Source: Chloroflexi bacterium HGW-Chloroflexi-8 (GTDB taxonomy: Bacteria; Chloroflexota; Anaerolineae; Anaerolineales; Anaerolineaceae). From it: a stretch of 46,580 nt of DNA. The stretch is from the NCBI GenBank assembly GCA_002841995.1, contig PHBS01000007.1, positions 1-46,580 on the forward strand, in the 5' to 3' direction. The notes below the pieces were generated by a model. It did not search any database. It was not told the DNA's origin and was given only the letters and a program-made list of their open reading frames with translations. A program made the translations under genes and the position numbers. This document shows positions 27,610 through 37,355 of this stretch, in pieces (position 1 is the first letter of the stretch; each line of letters opens with the position of its first letter).

Positions 27610-29487
27610 TTAAGCCTCGTGGAATTCTCCTTCCACAACCTCATCTCCAGGACGATCAGTAGACCCATTTTCTATGTGAGTATCATTTTCATTCGTCTGG
27701 GTTTGTTTTATATCGTTTATAGCATTTTCCAGTTCATAGATACCTTGACGAATCTTTGAAAGATCATTTGCCTTTAGAGTATCTTGGAATTCAACAACTA
27801 ATTTTGTCAAACGAGAATTATCTTTTTCTGTCAAAATCTGGTCAGATCCTTTTACCAACTTTTCTGCCTGATAAATTATCGAATCCGCCATATTTCTGGC
27901 TTCTGTGACCTCGCGTTTTTGATTGTCTTCTGATTCATGTTGTTTAGCTTCCTGAATCAATCTTTCAATCTCAGCTTTATTTATGTTCGTTGATGCGGTT
28001 ATCGTCACACTTTGTTCTTTTCCGGATGTTTTATCTTTTGCTGAAACGTTTAAAATACCATTCGCGTCGATATCAAAAGTTACCTCAATTTGAGGAACAC
28101 CTCTGGATGAACTCGGAATCCCATCTAAACGAAATCTTCCAAGGCTAATGTTGTCTTCCACCATTTGACGCTCTCCTTGCAAAACATGTATGTCAACCGC
28201 CGGCTGATTATCCACTGCGGTTGAAAATACCTGGGATTTTTTGACAGGTATCGTCGTATTCCTATCAATCAATTTCGTCATCACGTTTCCCAAAGTTTCC
28301 AAACCAAGAGATAAAGGTGTTACATCCAACAATAAAACATCCTGTACCTGTCCTGAAAGCACTCCGCCTTGAATTGCAGCCCCTATCGCTACAACTTCAT
28401 CGGGATTTACTGTTTTGTTCGGTTCTTTGCCTGTCAATTTCCGGACTATGTCCACTATCATCGGCATTCTTGTCGAGCCACCAACCAGAACAACTTCATC
28501 CAAATCGGACAAATTCAATTTTGCATCCAATAGCGCACTCTCAAATGGTTTCTTAATGCGATCCAAAAGAGCGGAACTTAGCTGTTCAAATTTTGAACGG
28601 GTAATTTTGAGGATTAAGTGTTTAGGACCATTGATATCAGCCGTGATGTAGGGTAAATTGATTTCTGTCTCCAACATGGTTGATAATTCAATTTTGGCTT
28701 TTTCTGCTGCTTCCCGTAAACGTTGCAATGCTTGTCGGTCTTCTTTTAAATCGATTTGATTATTCTTTTTAAATTCTTCGACAGCCCAATTGACAATTTT
28801 TTCATCCCAATCATCCCCACCTAAGTGAGTGTCACCTGTTGTGGATTTTACTTCAAAGACACCATCACCAACTTCAAGAATCGATACGTCAAATGTGCCC
28901 CCACCTAAATCAAAAATCAAGATTTTTTCATTGTTCTTCTTATCCAACCCATACGCAAGCGCTGAAGCCGTGGGTTCATTTATGATTCTTAATACATCCA
29001 ATCCCGCAATTTTTCCAGCATCTTTGGTTGCTTGTCTTTGGCTGTCATTGAAATAAGCGGGTACGGTAATAACAGCTTGTGAAACTTTTTCTCCTAAATA
29101 GGATTCTGCATCACTTTTTAGTTTAGCAAGGATCATCGCTGAAATCTCCTGGGGTGAATACTCTTTATTCGTTGCAGGAATGGCTACTCGTGCTTCAGCA
29201 GTTGGTCCTTTTACAACTTTATATGCCACCATCTTTCGTTCCTGATCGACTTCATCATACCTTCTACCCATAAATCGTTTGATCGAAGAGATTGTATTTT
29301 CAGAATTGACAATCGCCTGACGTTTTGCGGTTTGCCCAACCAGTCTCTCTTTGTTTTTGGTGAATGCGACGACAGATGGGCAAAGTCTTGAGCCTTCTGA
29401 AGTAGTAATTACAATAGGGTCTCCACCTTCCATGACAGCCAAAACACTATTTGTTGTGCCCAGATCTATACCAATAATTTTTGCCAT
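27610..29487 (-). CDS. dnaK: Chaperone DnaK (Hsp70)
   Basis: Hsp70 (625 residues), an ATP-driven folding chaperone working with DnaJ and Grp[18 protein letters not shown] at the N-terminus, [38 protein letters not shown] and the substrate-domain linker [18 protein letters not shown] are canonical; the C-terminal lid ends in a charged tail. The start is ATG 29487 ([10 protein letters not shown]) with GGAG upstream; longer in-frame starts precede the SD. dnaJ, grpE and hrcA are absent from the window, and no CIRCE element (TTAGCACTC-N9-GAGTGCTAA) was found upstream. Confidence 0.98.
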   Translation of the reverse strand: MAKIIGIDLGTTNSVLAVMEGGDPIVITTSEGSRLCPSVVAFTKNKERLVGQTAKRQAIVNSENTISSIKRFMGRRYDEVDQERKMVAYKVVKGPTAEARVAIPATNKEYSPQEISAMILAKLKSDAESYLGEKVSQAVITVPAYFNDSQRQATKDAGKIAGLDVLRIINEPTASALAYGLDKKNNEKILIFDLGGGTFDVSILEVGDGVFEVKSTTGDTHLGGDDWDEKIVNWAVEEFKKNNQIDLKEDRQALQRLREAAEKAKIELSTMLETEINLPYITADINGPKHLILKITRSKFEQLSSALLDRIKKPFESALLDAKLNLSDLDEVVLVGGSTRMPMIVDIVRKLTGKEPNKTVNPDEVVAIGAAIQGGVLSGQVQDVLLLDVTPLSLGLETLGNVMTKLIDRNTTIPVKKSQVFSTAVDNQPAVDIHVLQGERQMVEDNISLGRFRLDGIPSSSRGVPQIEVTFDIDANGILNVSAKDKTSGKEQSVTITASTNINKAEIERLIQEAKQHESEDNQKREVTEARNMADSIIYQAEKLVKGSDQILTEKDNSRLTKLVVEFQDTLKANDLSKIRQGIYELENAINDIKQTQTNENDTHIENGSTDRPGDEVVEGEFHEA

Positions 29488-29626
29488 AGTAAATTTCTCC
29501 TTCAAAATAAAACATTTCAACTTACAGGATACATTTGAAATGCATGAGATCTGTTAACAAATTGTATGAAATAAATTAGATCATTTGGATAATCACAAAG
29601 CATAGGAAGCGCTACCTGGCCTTTCC

Positions 29627-29655
29627 TTGAATTCAAGAGCCACAATTCATATAAT
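29627..29655 (+). promoter_or_regulatory. Promoter of the NfeD-family gene
   Basis: TTGAAT (29627-29632) and TATAAT (29650-29655) are separated by 17 bp, 35 bases before the ATG at 29691. Confidence 0.75.
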
Positions 29656-29690
29656 GGATATATGGGTAGTGCTATCACTTGGAGGATTCG

Positions 29691-31004
29691 ATGCGATACA
29701 CAAAATTAATATTGGTAATTATTTTACTGGTTGGGGGTTTATTGGGAACGTATGGAGAAGGACTTTCCCAATCTCAAGAATCAAAAATCATAACCATTAA
29801 TCTAAGCGGTCCTTTGACACCGTCATGGTTAACTTATATTGATCGTGGAATGTCAACTGCTGAAAAACAAAACGCAAAACTTTTAATCTTACAAATCAAT
29901 ACACCTGGTGGAAGCATTGAGCTAATGAATCGGATTGTTCAGGAAATACGAAGCAGCCAGATACCGGTGATTGTTTATATTGCCCCGAATGGCGCAATGG
30001 CTGGCAGCGCTGGAACAATCATAACCCTGGCTGGTCATCTTTCTGCCATGGCACCAGAGACAACCATAGGTGCAGCGAGCCCGGTCGGTGGTCAAGGTGA
30101 AGATTTGGGTGAAACAATCGAAAAAAAAGAAAAAGAAATGTTGCGGGCAACTGTGCGATCCTTGGCTCAAAACCGAGGTGAAAAAGCCATTCAATTGGCG
30201 GAAGATACAATTGAAAATGCCAAAGCAGTTTCTGTACGAGAGGCTTTAGATTCAGGACTTGTTGATTTTTCAGCTAAGGACATTAATGATTTACTCAATC
30301 AAGCAAATGGACAACAAGTTTTGATTAATGGAGAATTAATAACATTAAGTACAAAGAATTTCATCGAAATCAATGTTGAAATGAGCTTTATTGAGCGACT
30401 CTTACAATTATTGACTAATCCCAATATCCTTTTCCTACTTCTTACAATCGGAATTCAGGCAATTTTTATTGAATTGTCCAATCCAGGTGGTTGGGTAGCG
30501 GGATTTATTGGTGCTACATGCTTAATCCTGGCAATTTACGGGATGGGTGTCTTACCGGTCAATTGGTTCGGTACTTTATTCCTCTTGGTAGCATTTATCT
30601 TGTTTATTCTGGAAATTAAGGCAGTTACACATGGAGCTCTTTCAATTGCAGGAGCACTTTCGTTTGTCATTGGCTCGCTTGTTCTTTTTAATTCAGTTGA
30701 TGCACCTGGTTTTCCAAGAGTATCTGTGCCATTGGTTATCACCACTGGTATCATTCTAGCGATTGGAATTATTACTGTCCTTTCATTTGCAATTCGAGCC
30801 ATGAGGGAACCAGTCCGAACAGGTATGGAAGCATTAATGGGTAAGCATGGCCATGTTGTGACAGCATTAACCCCACGCGGCATTATACAAGCCGCTGGTG
30901 AACAATGGAGTGCAATTTCAAGCGACGGTTCAAACATTTCCGAAGACGTTGCTGTGGAAGTTGTCGGCAAACAAGGTATCTTTTTAATTGTAAAAAAATC
31001 TTAA
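29691..31004 (+). CDS. NfeD-family membrane serine protease (ClpP-class)
   Basis: A 437-residue protein with a signal-like N-terminal helix, a ClpP/SPPA-like protease domain (about 30-230) with S106 in GAMAGSAGT and lysines at about 145-148 as candidate general base, four to six membrane helices (about 245-380), and a C-terminal OB-like NfeD domain (about 385-437). Full-length NfeD proteins of this kind are reported to cleave stomatin-type membrane proteins; no stomatin gene is adjacent here. GGAGG precedes the ATG. The upstream in-frame TTG at 29679 overlaps the SD and is rejected. Confidence 0.9.
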   Translation: MRYTKLILVIILLVGGLLGTYGEGLSQSQESKIITINLSGPLTPSWLTYIDRGMSTAEKQNAKLLILQINTPGGSIELMNRIVQEIRSSQIPVIVYIAPNGAMAGSAGTIITLAGHLSAMAPETTIGAASPVGGQGEDLGETIEKKEKEMLRATVRSLAQNRGEKAIQLAEDTIENAKAVSVREALDSGLVDFSAKDINDLLNQANGQQVLINGELITLSTKNFIEINVEMSFIERLLQLLTNPNILFLLLTIGIQAIFIELSNPGGWVAGFIGATCLILAIYGMGVLPVNWFGTLFLLVAFILFILEIKAVTHGALSIAGALSFVIGSLVLFNSVDAPGFPRVSVPLVITTGIILAIGIITVLSFAIRAMREPVRTGMEALMGKHGHVVTALTPRGIIQAAGEQWSAISSDGSNISEDVAVEVVGKQGIFLIVKKS

Positions 31005-31007
31005 ATT

Positions 31008-31047
31008 AAAACGTGGGGGTTTTCATATAACAAAACTCCCACGTTTT
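31008..31047. terminator. Bidirectional terminator between NfeD and glucan phosphorylase genes
   Basis: 16-base arms (31008-31023 and 31032-31047) pair with a single G-T wobble around an 8-base loop. T-rich tails exist on both sides. Confidence 0.9.
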
Positions 31048-31064
31048 TTTATAAGAAAAACAAT

Positions 31065-33224
31065 TTATTTATCTAAATTGTTTTCGATTGATTTAATATA
31101 CAAAGCCGACATATATTCTTTCACCATACGACGGGTTGAGAATAGTGGGGCATTGGAACGAATCGACTCTTTAACCCTGGCTATCCATTCATTCGGCAAA
31201 TTGTCAGCGGATCGTGATTCGTAATACAAAGGGATAATCTCGTTTTCAAGAGTGTCGTACAATTCCCGCGATTCAGCATCATCCTGTTGGTTATAATCCT
31301 GATAATCCAAATGATCTCCAATTGGCCAGCCATTTTTTCCGTTATATCCTTCTCTCCACCAGCCATCCAACACTGAAAAATTAAGCACACCATTTAATGC
31401 TGCTTTCATTCCAGATGTCCCGGAAGCCTCATTTGGTCTTCGGGGTGTATTCATCCAAACATCCACGCCCTGTACAAGTAAACGGGCAATATTCATGTCG
31501 TAGTCTTCCAGGAAAATTAGCCGTCCACCCATTTTGGCATCTTTTACTGCACGATAAATTTGCTGAATAATCAATTTACCTGGTTCATCGGCTGGATGAG
31601 CTTTGCCTGAAAAAATAATTTGAACAGGCATTCGATCATTATTAATAATTCGCATCAACCGTTCATAATCACGGAACACCAGGTTTGCTCTTTTATATGT
31701 GGCAAATCTACGTGCAAATCCAATTGTTAATGAATACGGCTCCATCATGACGCCGCTTGCTAAAACCTGAACAGGGTGAAAATTTCCGTTCAACCACATT
31801 TTTCGAGCTCTTTCATTACAATAGACAGTCAATTTCCTTTTCAAATGCTTTCGAACAGCCCAAAGTTCATGATCCGGTATTGAATCTATTTTTGTCCACA
31901 TTTCCGGATCATCTGCTTTATCCTGCCAATTCGGATCCAAATATTTTTGGAAAAGATTATTCATTTGTCTGGCGATCCAGGTCCCAGTATGGATACCATT
32001 CGTTATGTGGGTAATTGGAACTTCATTAACAGGCCGATCAAGCCACAACCAATGCCACATTTCTCTGGAAACCTCCCCATGCAACTCGGAAACTGCGTTA
32101 CGTTGTTCGGACAATTTTAATGCCAATACGGGCATGACAAACGAATCTCCCCATGATTGTGCTTGTCTTCCAAGATCAATAAATTGGTCTCTTGAGATGT
32201 TTAATTTTGGCCAGGTTTGCGCAAAATATTTATCGATTAACCAAATTGGAAACTGATCGTTTCCCGCAGGCACAGGAGTATGTGTTGTAAAGACATTATT
32301 TTTCTTGACAATTTCCAAAGCTTCTTGATAAGTCTTTCCCTTTTCAATTAATTCGATGATTCTTTCAAGTGCAAGGAAAGCAGAATGTCCTTCATTCATG
32401 TGCCAAACGCTTGGGGTTAGTCCGAGCTGACGCAATGCCTTTACCCCACCCATACCTAACAGTATTTCCTGGGAAACCCGCACATCTTGATCATTACTAT
32501 ATAAACGCGAAGTCAGCTGTCGATCATTTGGTGAGTTTTCTTCGAGATCAGAATCCAACAAATATAACTGCACCCGACCGACATTTACCTGCCAGATACG
32601 AGCATAAACTGTCCGCCCCGGCAATTCAACACCTACCATAACAGGTAATCCAGCTTCATCTTGTAACGGGATGATCGGAACTTCAGCAAAATTTAAATAA
32701 TAGCTTCGTGTTTCCTGCCAACCATCTTCTGAAACGGATTGAGTAAAATATCCCTGTTTATAAATGAAACCAACTCCTACCAATGGCAAACCGAGATCGC
32801 TGGCAGCTTTCAAATGGTCACCTGAAAGAATTCCCAAACCACCTGCATATACAGGAAGACTTTCATGCAAACCAAATTCAAAAGAAAAATAGGCAATTAA
32901 TTCATTGTCTAAATTTTTATAAGTATTTTTAAACCATGTTTTTTCAGATTTTAAGTAATTATCAAATTTTTCAATAACGGCATCAAACCGATCCAGGAAA
33001 AAAAGATCCTGAACTGCTTTATTTAGAAGCGGACGTTCAACTTGTTGCAAAAACAAAATTGGATTGTGGTTAATTCGATCCCAAAGAGCCTTATCAATAT
33101 ATTTAAATAAGCTTTGAGCATCATGGTTCCAAACCCACCAAAGATTGAATGCAAGATCCGTAAATCTTTGGATCCGTCGGGGAAGACTGAACGGCATCGG
33201 AATTTTTCTACGAATGGTATTCAT
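31065..33224 (-). CDS. glgP: Alpha-glucan phosphorylase
   Basis: A GT35 phosphorylase (719 residues) releasing glucose 1-phosphate from glycogen or maltodextrin. The N-terminal DUF3417-type block (RFTDLAFNLWWVWNHDAQSLF) marks the short bacterial/archaeal form. PYAGGLG-like VYAGGLGILSGDHLKAASDL, HMNEGHSAFLALERI, TNGIHTGTW and the PLP-lysine region NEASGTSGMKAALNG are intact. The start is ATG 33224 (MNTIRRKIPMPFSL); the SD is weak (GAAAGTG). A longer frame to 33272 would cover the promoter region. No other glycogen genes are adjacent. Confidence 0.95.
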   Translation of the reverse strand: MNTIRRKIPMPFSLPRRIQRFTDLAFNLWWVWNHDAQSLFKYIDKALWDRINHNPILFLQQVERPLLNKAVQDLFFLDRFDAVIEKFDNYLKSEKTWFKNTYKNLDNELIAYFSFEFGLHESLPVYAGGLGILSGDHLKAASDLGLPLVGVGFIYKQGYFTQSVSEDGWQETRSYYLNFAEVPIIPLQDEAGLPVMVGVELPGRTVYARIWQVNVGRVQLYLLDSDLEENSPNDRQLTSRLYSNDQDVRVSQEILLGMGGVKALRQLGLTPSVWHMNEGHSAFLALERIIELIEKGKTYQEALEIVKKNNVFTTHTPVPAGNDQFPIWLIDKYFAQTWPKLNISRDQFIDLGRQAQSWGDSFVMPVLALKLSEQRNAVSELHGEVSREMWHWLWLDRPVNEVPITHITNGIHTGTWIARQMNNLFQKYLDPNWQDKADDPEMWTKIDSIPDHELWAVRKHLKRKLTVYCNERARKMWLNGNFHPVQVLASGVMMEPYSLTIGFARRFATYKRANLVFRDYERLMRIINNDRMPVQIIFSGKAHPADEPGKLIIQQIYRAVKDAKMGGRLIFLEDYDMNIARLLVQGVDVWMNTPRRPNEASGTSGMKAALNGVLNFSVLDGWWREGYNGKNGWPIGDHLDYQDYNQQDDAESRELYDTLENEIIPLYYESRSADNLPNEWIARVKESIRSNAPLFSTRRMVKEYMSALYIKSIENNLDK

Positions 33225-33263
33225 AATTTCACTTTCTATATCAAAATATTGTCTATACAAGTA

Positions 33264-33281
33264 AACTAACACGCGTTAGTT
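33264..33281. promoter_or_regulatory. Inverted repeat, putative operator upstream of glgP
   Basis: Arms AACTAAC (33264-33270) and GTTAGTT (33275-33281) flank ACGC, about 40 bases before the glgP ATG. A possible -10 (TATAGA, 33257-33252) lies next to it, which would place the dyad near the -35. A repressor site is plausible but the regulator is unknown. Confidence 0.45.
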
Positions 33282-33414
33282 ATGTATTTTTTGAGAGTCG
33301 TCTAAATTTACCACCAAACAAGTAAAAATTGCAAGTTAATTAATTAAATAGTCCGGGTAAGCCAGGAAGTGGTTTGGAAGACATTAACGACGAATTTTTT
33401 ATTCTTTTTGGCAG

Positions 33415-33423
33415 TGTTATAAT
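33415..33423 (+). promoter_or_regulatory. Extended -10 promoter giving a leaderless mRNA
   Basis: TG-T-TATAAT (33415-33423) is followed by six bases and then the ATG at 33430, exactly where transcription should begin. No SD exists in front of the ATG. No clear -35; the extended -10 may suffice. Confidence 0.7.
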
Positions 33424-33429
33424 TTCTTT

Positions 33430-34716
33430 ATGTCAAAAAAAACAGGTGTAATTGTTCTTATTGTTGGACTAATTGGAATCATTCTATTAGTTCTGATTTC
33501 TATCCTTACACCTGGAATTCGAGAGAGAATAATATGGCGCGTGGATGAAATCAGAATGCGGTTAGATTACGCAATCAATCCTCCCGAACAATCTGTGTTT
33601 GTACCGATATCAACAATTGAAACAACACAAATGCCTAGCGCAACACCCAGCCCAAGCCCTACACTTACGCCCGAAATTCTAAGTGCTACAACAACTTTGG
33701 CTGCTCCGACACTGACTCCAACCATGCTGCCGACTAAAGTTTATTTAAAAGGAATCCGCTACCAGGACCAACATGGTTTGTGGAATTACTGTGCTCCCGC
33801 GAATTTGGCCATGCAATTATCATATTGGGGATGGGAAGGGACACGTACGGATACAGGAAAAATATTAAAACCATTTGAAAAAGATAAAAATGTAATGCTT
33901 TATGAAATGTCCGATTTTGTATTGGAAAATACTGAATATCAGGCGATAGTTCGTTCAGGCGGGAGTATCCCCCTTTTAAAGAATTTAATTTCAAATGGAT
34001 TCCCGGTATTGGTTGAAAAAGGTGTTTTTATAAAAGATATCAACGGAAAAGTCAGTTGGATGGGACATTATGCTGTCTTGAACGGTTATGATGACTTGAA
34101 GTCAGAATTTATCACTCAGGATTCTTATTTTAAACCAGACTATCCAATATCTTACGACGATTTAATTACCCAGTGGCGCTCGTTCAATTATGCATTTATT
34201 GTTGTTTATCCAATAGATCGGCAGGGAGAAATAGTTCAAATTCTTGGAAATTTGACCGATGATCTGCAAGCCGATCGTTTGGCTTATGAGAAAGCCAATG
34301 AAGAGATCAATAAAACAACTGGCAGTGATTTATATTTTTCCTGGTTCAATCGTGGTACAAGTATGGTGCAATTGCAAGATTATGCAGGAGCAGCTGAAGC
34401 CTATGATTTTGCCTTTCAGCTTTATTCACAACTTCCAGAAAATGTACGACCATGGCGCATGATGTGGTATCAAACAGGACCTTATTTTGCATACTATTAC
34501 TCTGGTCGTTATCAGGATGTAATCAATTTGGCCAGCCTGACCATTGATACTGCAACTGAGCCTTATTTAGAAGAGAGTTTTTATTGGCGAGCATTGGCTT
34601 ATGTTGCGATTGGAGATAATCAAAAAGCAATAGCGGACCTCAACACTTCGATTGAATACCATCCAGGTTTTCCACCCAGCCTTTTATTACTACAGCAATT
34701 AGGAATCACTCCATAA
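33430..34716 (+). CDS. Membrane-anchored C39-like cysteine peptidase with TPR repeats
   Basis: A 428-residue protein. Residues about 6-27 form a transmembrane anchor, followed by a Thr/Pro/Ser-rich linker (66-102) and a peptidase_C39-like domain with candidate catalytic C121 (NYCAPAN), H213 (MGHYAVLNGYD) and D231 (ITQDSY). The C-terminal third contains TPR-like helices (AGAAEAYDFAFQLYSQLPEN and NQKAIADLNTSIEYHPGFPP). The peptidase domain is probably outside the cell. Its substrate is unknown; unlike bacteriocin transporters there is no ABC module. The start coincides with the predicted transcription start. Confidence 0.82.
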   Translation: MSKKTGVIVLIVGLIGIILLVLISILTPGIRERIIWRVDEIRMRLDYAINPPEQSVFVPISTIETTQMPSATPSPSPTLTPEILSATTTLAAPTLTPTMLPTKVYLKGIRYQDQHGLWNYCAPANLAMQLSYWGWEGTRTDTGKILKPFEKDKNVMLYEMSDFVLENTEYQAIVRSGGSIPLLKNLISNGFPVLVEKGVFIKDINGKVSWMGHYAVLNGYDDLKSEFITQDSYFKPDYPISYDDLITQWRSFNYAFIVVYPIDRQGEIVQILGNLTDDLQADRLAYEKANEEINKTTGSDLYFSWFNRGTSMVQLQDYAGAAEAYDFAFQLYSQLPENVRPWRMMWYQTGPYFAYYYSGRYQDVINLASLTIDTATEPYLEESFYWRALAYVAIGDNQKAIADLNTSIEYHPGFPPSLLLLQQLGITP

Positions 34717-34722
34717 TCTACT

Positions 34723-36009
34723 ATGCTTCGAATTCTACATTTTTCTGATGCTCACATAGATATCGCCGCTCACGGGAAAAAAGACCCGTCTACAGGTTTA
34801 CCTTACCGTGTTCAGGATTTCTTGATCGCGTTGGATAAAATAGTTGACTATGCAATTAACTCACCAGTTGACCTGGTAATTTTCACTGGCGACGCCTATC
34901 GTGACCGAACACCCTCCCCGACATATCAACGAGAATGGGGTAAAAGAATAATTCGTCTTTCGAAAGCAGCCATCCCTACCATACTCATGATTGGAAATCA
35001 CGATTTATCACCAACATATGGTCGTGCACATGCCTTACAGGAATTTGATACCTTATCGATTCCTTATGTCCACGTTATTGATAAACCCATGATGCTTGGT
35101 CAAACTGAATTAGAAAATTTACCAGTTCAAATAATTGCATTTCCATGGTTATCTTCCAGCGCTATGGCAGCAATGATCAATGCAAACGCTGGCACAAAAC
35201 AAGAAATAAATAATAATATGGAATTTTTAATCAATAAGATTGTTGAAAATTGGATTAAAGAGTCAAATCCCGATCTTCCATTAATCTTCGCTGCACATGC
35301 ATCTGTTCAAGGAGCAGTATTTGGAGGAGAAAGAAATATTACGCTTGGAAACGATTACGTATTACCGGGAAGTTTAGTAAGGAACTCAAATTTTGATTAT
35401 GTTGCTTTAGGTCATATTCACAAAGCTCAAAATTTGAACGAAGATTCACATCCCCCAGTCATTTATGCTGGATCGATTGAGAGAGTAGATTTCGGCGAAA
35501 TTGAAGACCAAAAATATTTTGTTGTCACTGAATTAGTCAAGGGAAAAACCTCTGTAAATTGGATTGCATTGGAAGGTAGAAACTTCATCGATAATTCCAT
35601 TGACTTAAGAAAACTGGCAAATGACCTTGGTGAGGGCAAAATCCCTGACTCTTCTACAGTTATGGAATTTATTCGCAATGAATTGCCAGACATTGAAGAA
35701 ATCGCAGATTCAGTGGCCAGATTAACACTTACCTATCCTCTCGACTGGGAACCATTGATCGACAACCATGAAATACACCAATATTATAAAGACGCTATAG
35801 AATCACAAATCATACACAAACCCCAAGCGAATGTTCGCTTGCGGCTTGGAGATGATGAGTCAATTAGCAGCCTAAGTCCAATAAATTTATTAGAAAAATA
35901 TCTATTAAGTGAAAAAGTGGACCAAAGGGAAATCTCCACGCTACAAGAATTAGCCACAAAAATCATTTATAATCAAGATGATCCTTTTGATTTGGAAGCT
36001 GGTTCGTAG
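34723..36009 (+). CDS. sbcD: DNA repair exonuclease SbcD (Mre11-like)
   Basis: The nuclease subunit of the SbcCD complex (428 residues), which cleaves hairpins and blocked DNA ends. All Mre11 phosphoesterase motifs are present: FSDAHID, FTGDAYRD, MIGNHD, AAHASVQGAV and LGHIHKAQ. A capping domain and C-terminal helices follow. It starts 6 bases after the C39 gene with no close SD, so it is likely coupled. sbcC is not immediately next: a CNNM-type gene lies between. Confidence 0.93.
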   Translation: MLRILHFSDAHIDIAAHGKKDPSTGLPYRVQDFLIALDKIVDYAINSPVDLVIFTGDAYRDRTPSPTYQREWGKRIIRLSKAAIPTILMIGNHDLSPTYGRAHALQEFDTLSIPYVHVIDKPMMLGQTELENLPVQIIAFPWLSSSAMAAMINANAGTKQEINNNMEFLINKIVENWIKESNPDLPLIFAAHASVQGAVFGGERNITLGNDYVLPGSLVRNSNFDYVALGHIHKAQNLNEDSHPPVIYAGSIERVDFGEIEDQKYFVVTELVKGKTSVNWIALEGRNFIDNSIDLRKLANDLGEGKIPDSSTVMEFIRNELPDIEEIADSVARLTLTYPLDWEPLIDNHEIHQYYKDAIESQIIHKPQANVRLRLGDDESISSLSPINLLEKYLLSEKVDQREISTLQELATKIIYNQDDPFDLEAGS

Positions 36010-36017
36010 CTGGAGTT

Positions 36018-37355
36018 ATGGAAGATTCATTTATACAAATACTTTTAATCTTTTTTCTTTTGATATTAAATGGCATTTTTGCCATGTCCGAAATTGCATT
36101 GGTTTCTTCACGAAAAGTTCGCCTTCAACAAATGGCAAAAGAAGGAGATACAAGAGCACAAGTTGCACTCGATATCTCTGAAAAACCGAACCATTTTCTA
36201 TCAACTGTACAAATTGGGATAACACTCATAGGAATTCTCGCAGGTGCTTTGGGTGGCGCAAAACTATCAGATGATCTCGGCGCACTATTGTCAAACATCA
36301 ATTGGTTGAAACCCTATAGTGACGGTGTAGCATTCGCAATTATTGTTCTCATCACAACTTATTTTTCATTGGTGATAGGCGAACTTATTCCTAAAAGATT
36401 GGCAATGAATAGTCCTGAGAAAATCGCCACAATTGTGTCTTATCCAATGAAATTATTATCCTGGTTTACTGCGCCGGTAGTGCGCTTATTAAGCGCATCC
36501 ACGGATTTTGGTCTACGGATATTAGGAGTTGAACCTTCGAAAGATCCGATCATTACCGAAGAAGAGATCAAAGTGCTTATGAAACAGGGAACTCAATCCG
36601 GGATATTTGAAGAAGCTGAAGAGGATATGGTCAGTGGAATATTCCGTTTGGGCGATCGATATATTGATTCGATCATGACCCCCAGAACAGAAATTGAATG
36701 GATTGACTTCGGTGAACCTTTCGAATCAATTCTCGAACAAGTAACATCCTCAAAGCATAACCGATTTCCAGTCGCAACTGACGAATTAGATAATGTTCAT
36801 GGGATTCTGATTGCAAAAGATTTCTTAGCCCAAAGCTTAAATGGTAACAAACCGAATATTTCTGATCTTTTACAACCAGCGCTCTTTGTTCCGGACAGTA
36901 TGTCAGCATTGAAAGCACTGGCTTTGTTAAAAGAAGCAGGCGTTCATGCGGCCCTAGTCATTGATGAATTTAGTGGCGTCCTGGGAATGGTAACACTTTA
37001 TGATGTTCTTAAAGCAATTGTTGGATCCATTCCAATTGCAGGCGAGGATCAGGAAATTATGGCTGTACAACGAGAGGATGGTTCATGGCTGTTTGACGGT
37101 CTTATATCGATAGATGAAGTGAAAGAAATTCTGGGGATCGATTCGTTGCCTGATGAAGATCGAGTGGGATATCAAACATTGGGTGGATTTGTAATGACTA
37201 TGCTGGACAGCATACCGGAAACTGGGCAGGAATTCGTAATTATGAACCTGCGCTTTGAAGTTATCGATATGGATGGTAAACGTGTTGATAAGGTTCTGGT
37301 AACACCCAACACAGTCATTACGTCAAGTGATGTTGCTGACTATTTGGTGGAGTAA
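36018..37355 (+). CDS. CNNM/HlyC-CorC-type transporter with CBS domains
   Basis: A 445-residue membrane protein: DUF21/CNNM transmembrane region (about 1-190, with IALVSSRKVRLQQMA and VIGELIPKRLAMNSPEKIA), a CBS pair (about 210-330; SIMTPRTEIEWIDFGEPFE, FAGVL-like EFSGVLGMVTLYDVLKAI) and a C-terminal CorC_HlyC domain (about 345-430). Family members export Mg2+ or other divalent cations; the older 'hemolysin' name is not supported. It lies 8 bases after sbcD and overlaps the sbcC start by one base. Confidence 0.9.
   Translation: MEDSFIQILLIFFLLILNGIFAMSEIALVSSRKVRLQQMAKEGDTRAQVALDISEKPNHFLSTVQIGITLIGILAGALGGAKLSDDLGALLSNINWLKPYSDGVAFAIIVLITTYFSLVIGELIPKRLAMNSPEKIATIVSYPMKLLSWFTAPVVRLLSASTDFGLRILGVEPSKDPIITEEEIKVLMKQGTQSGIFEEAEEDMVSGIFRLGDRYIDSIMTPRTEIEWIDFGEPFESILEQVTSSKHNRFPVATDELDNVHGILIAKDFLAQSLNGNKPNISDLLQPALFVPDSMSALKALALLKEAGVHAALVIDEFSGVLGMVTLYDVLKAIVGSIPIAGEDQEIMAVQREDGSWLFDGLISIDEVKEILGIDSLPDEDRVGYQTLGGFVMTMLDSIPETGQEFVIMNLRFEVIDMDGKRVDKVLVTPNTVITSSDVADYLVE

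Noticed and set aside
29488-29626. Search for a CIRCE or other heat-shock operator upstream of dnaK
   Set aside because: No TTAGCACTC-N9-GAGTGCTAA or close variant was seen, and no convincing dnaK promoter hexamers could be fixed.
30536-30970. Long minus-strand frame (144 codons) inside the NfeD-family gene
   Set aside because: Antisense shadow of a well-supported coding region; no SD and no recognisable family.
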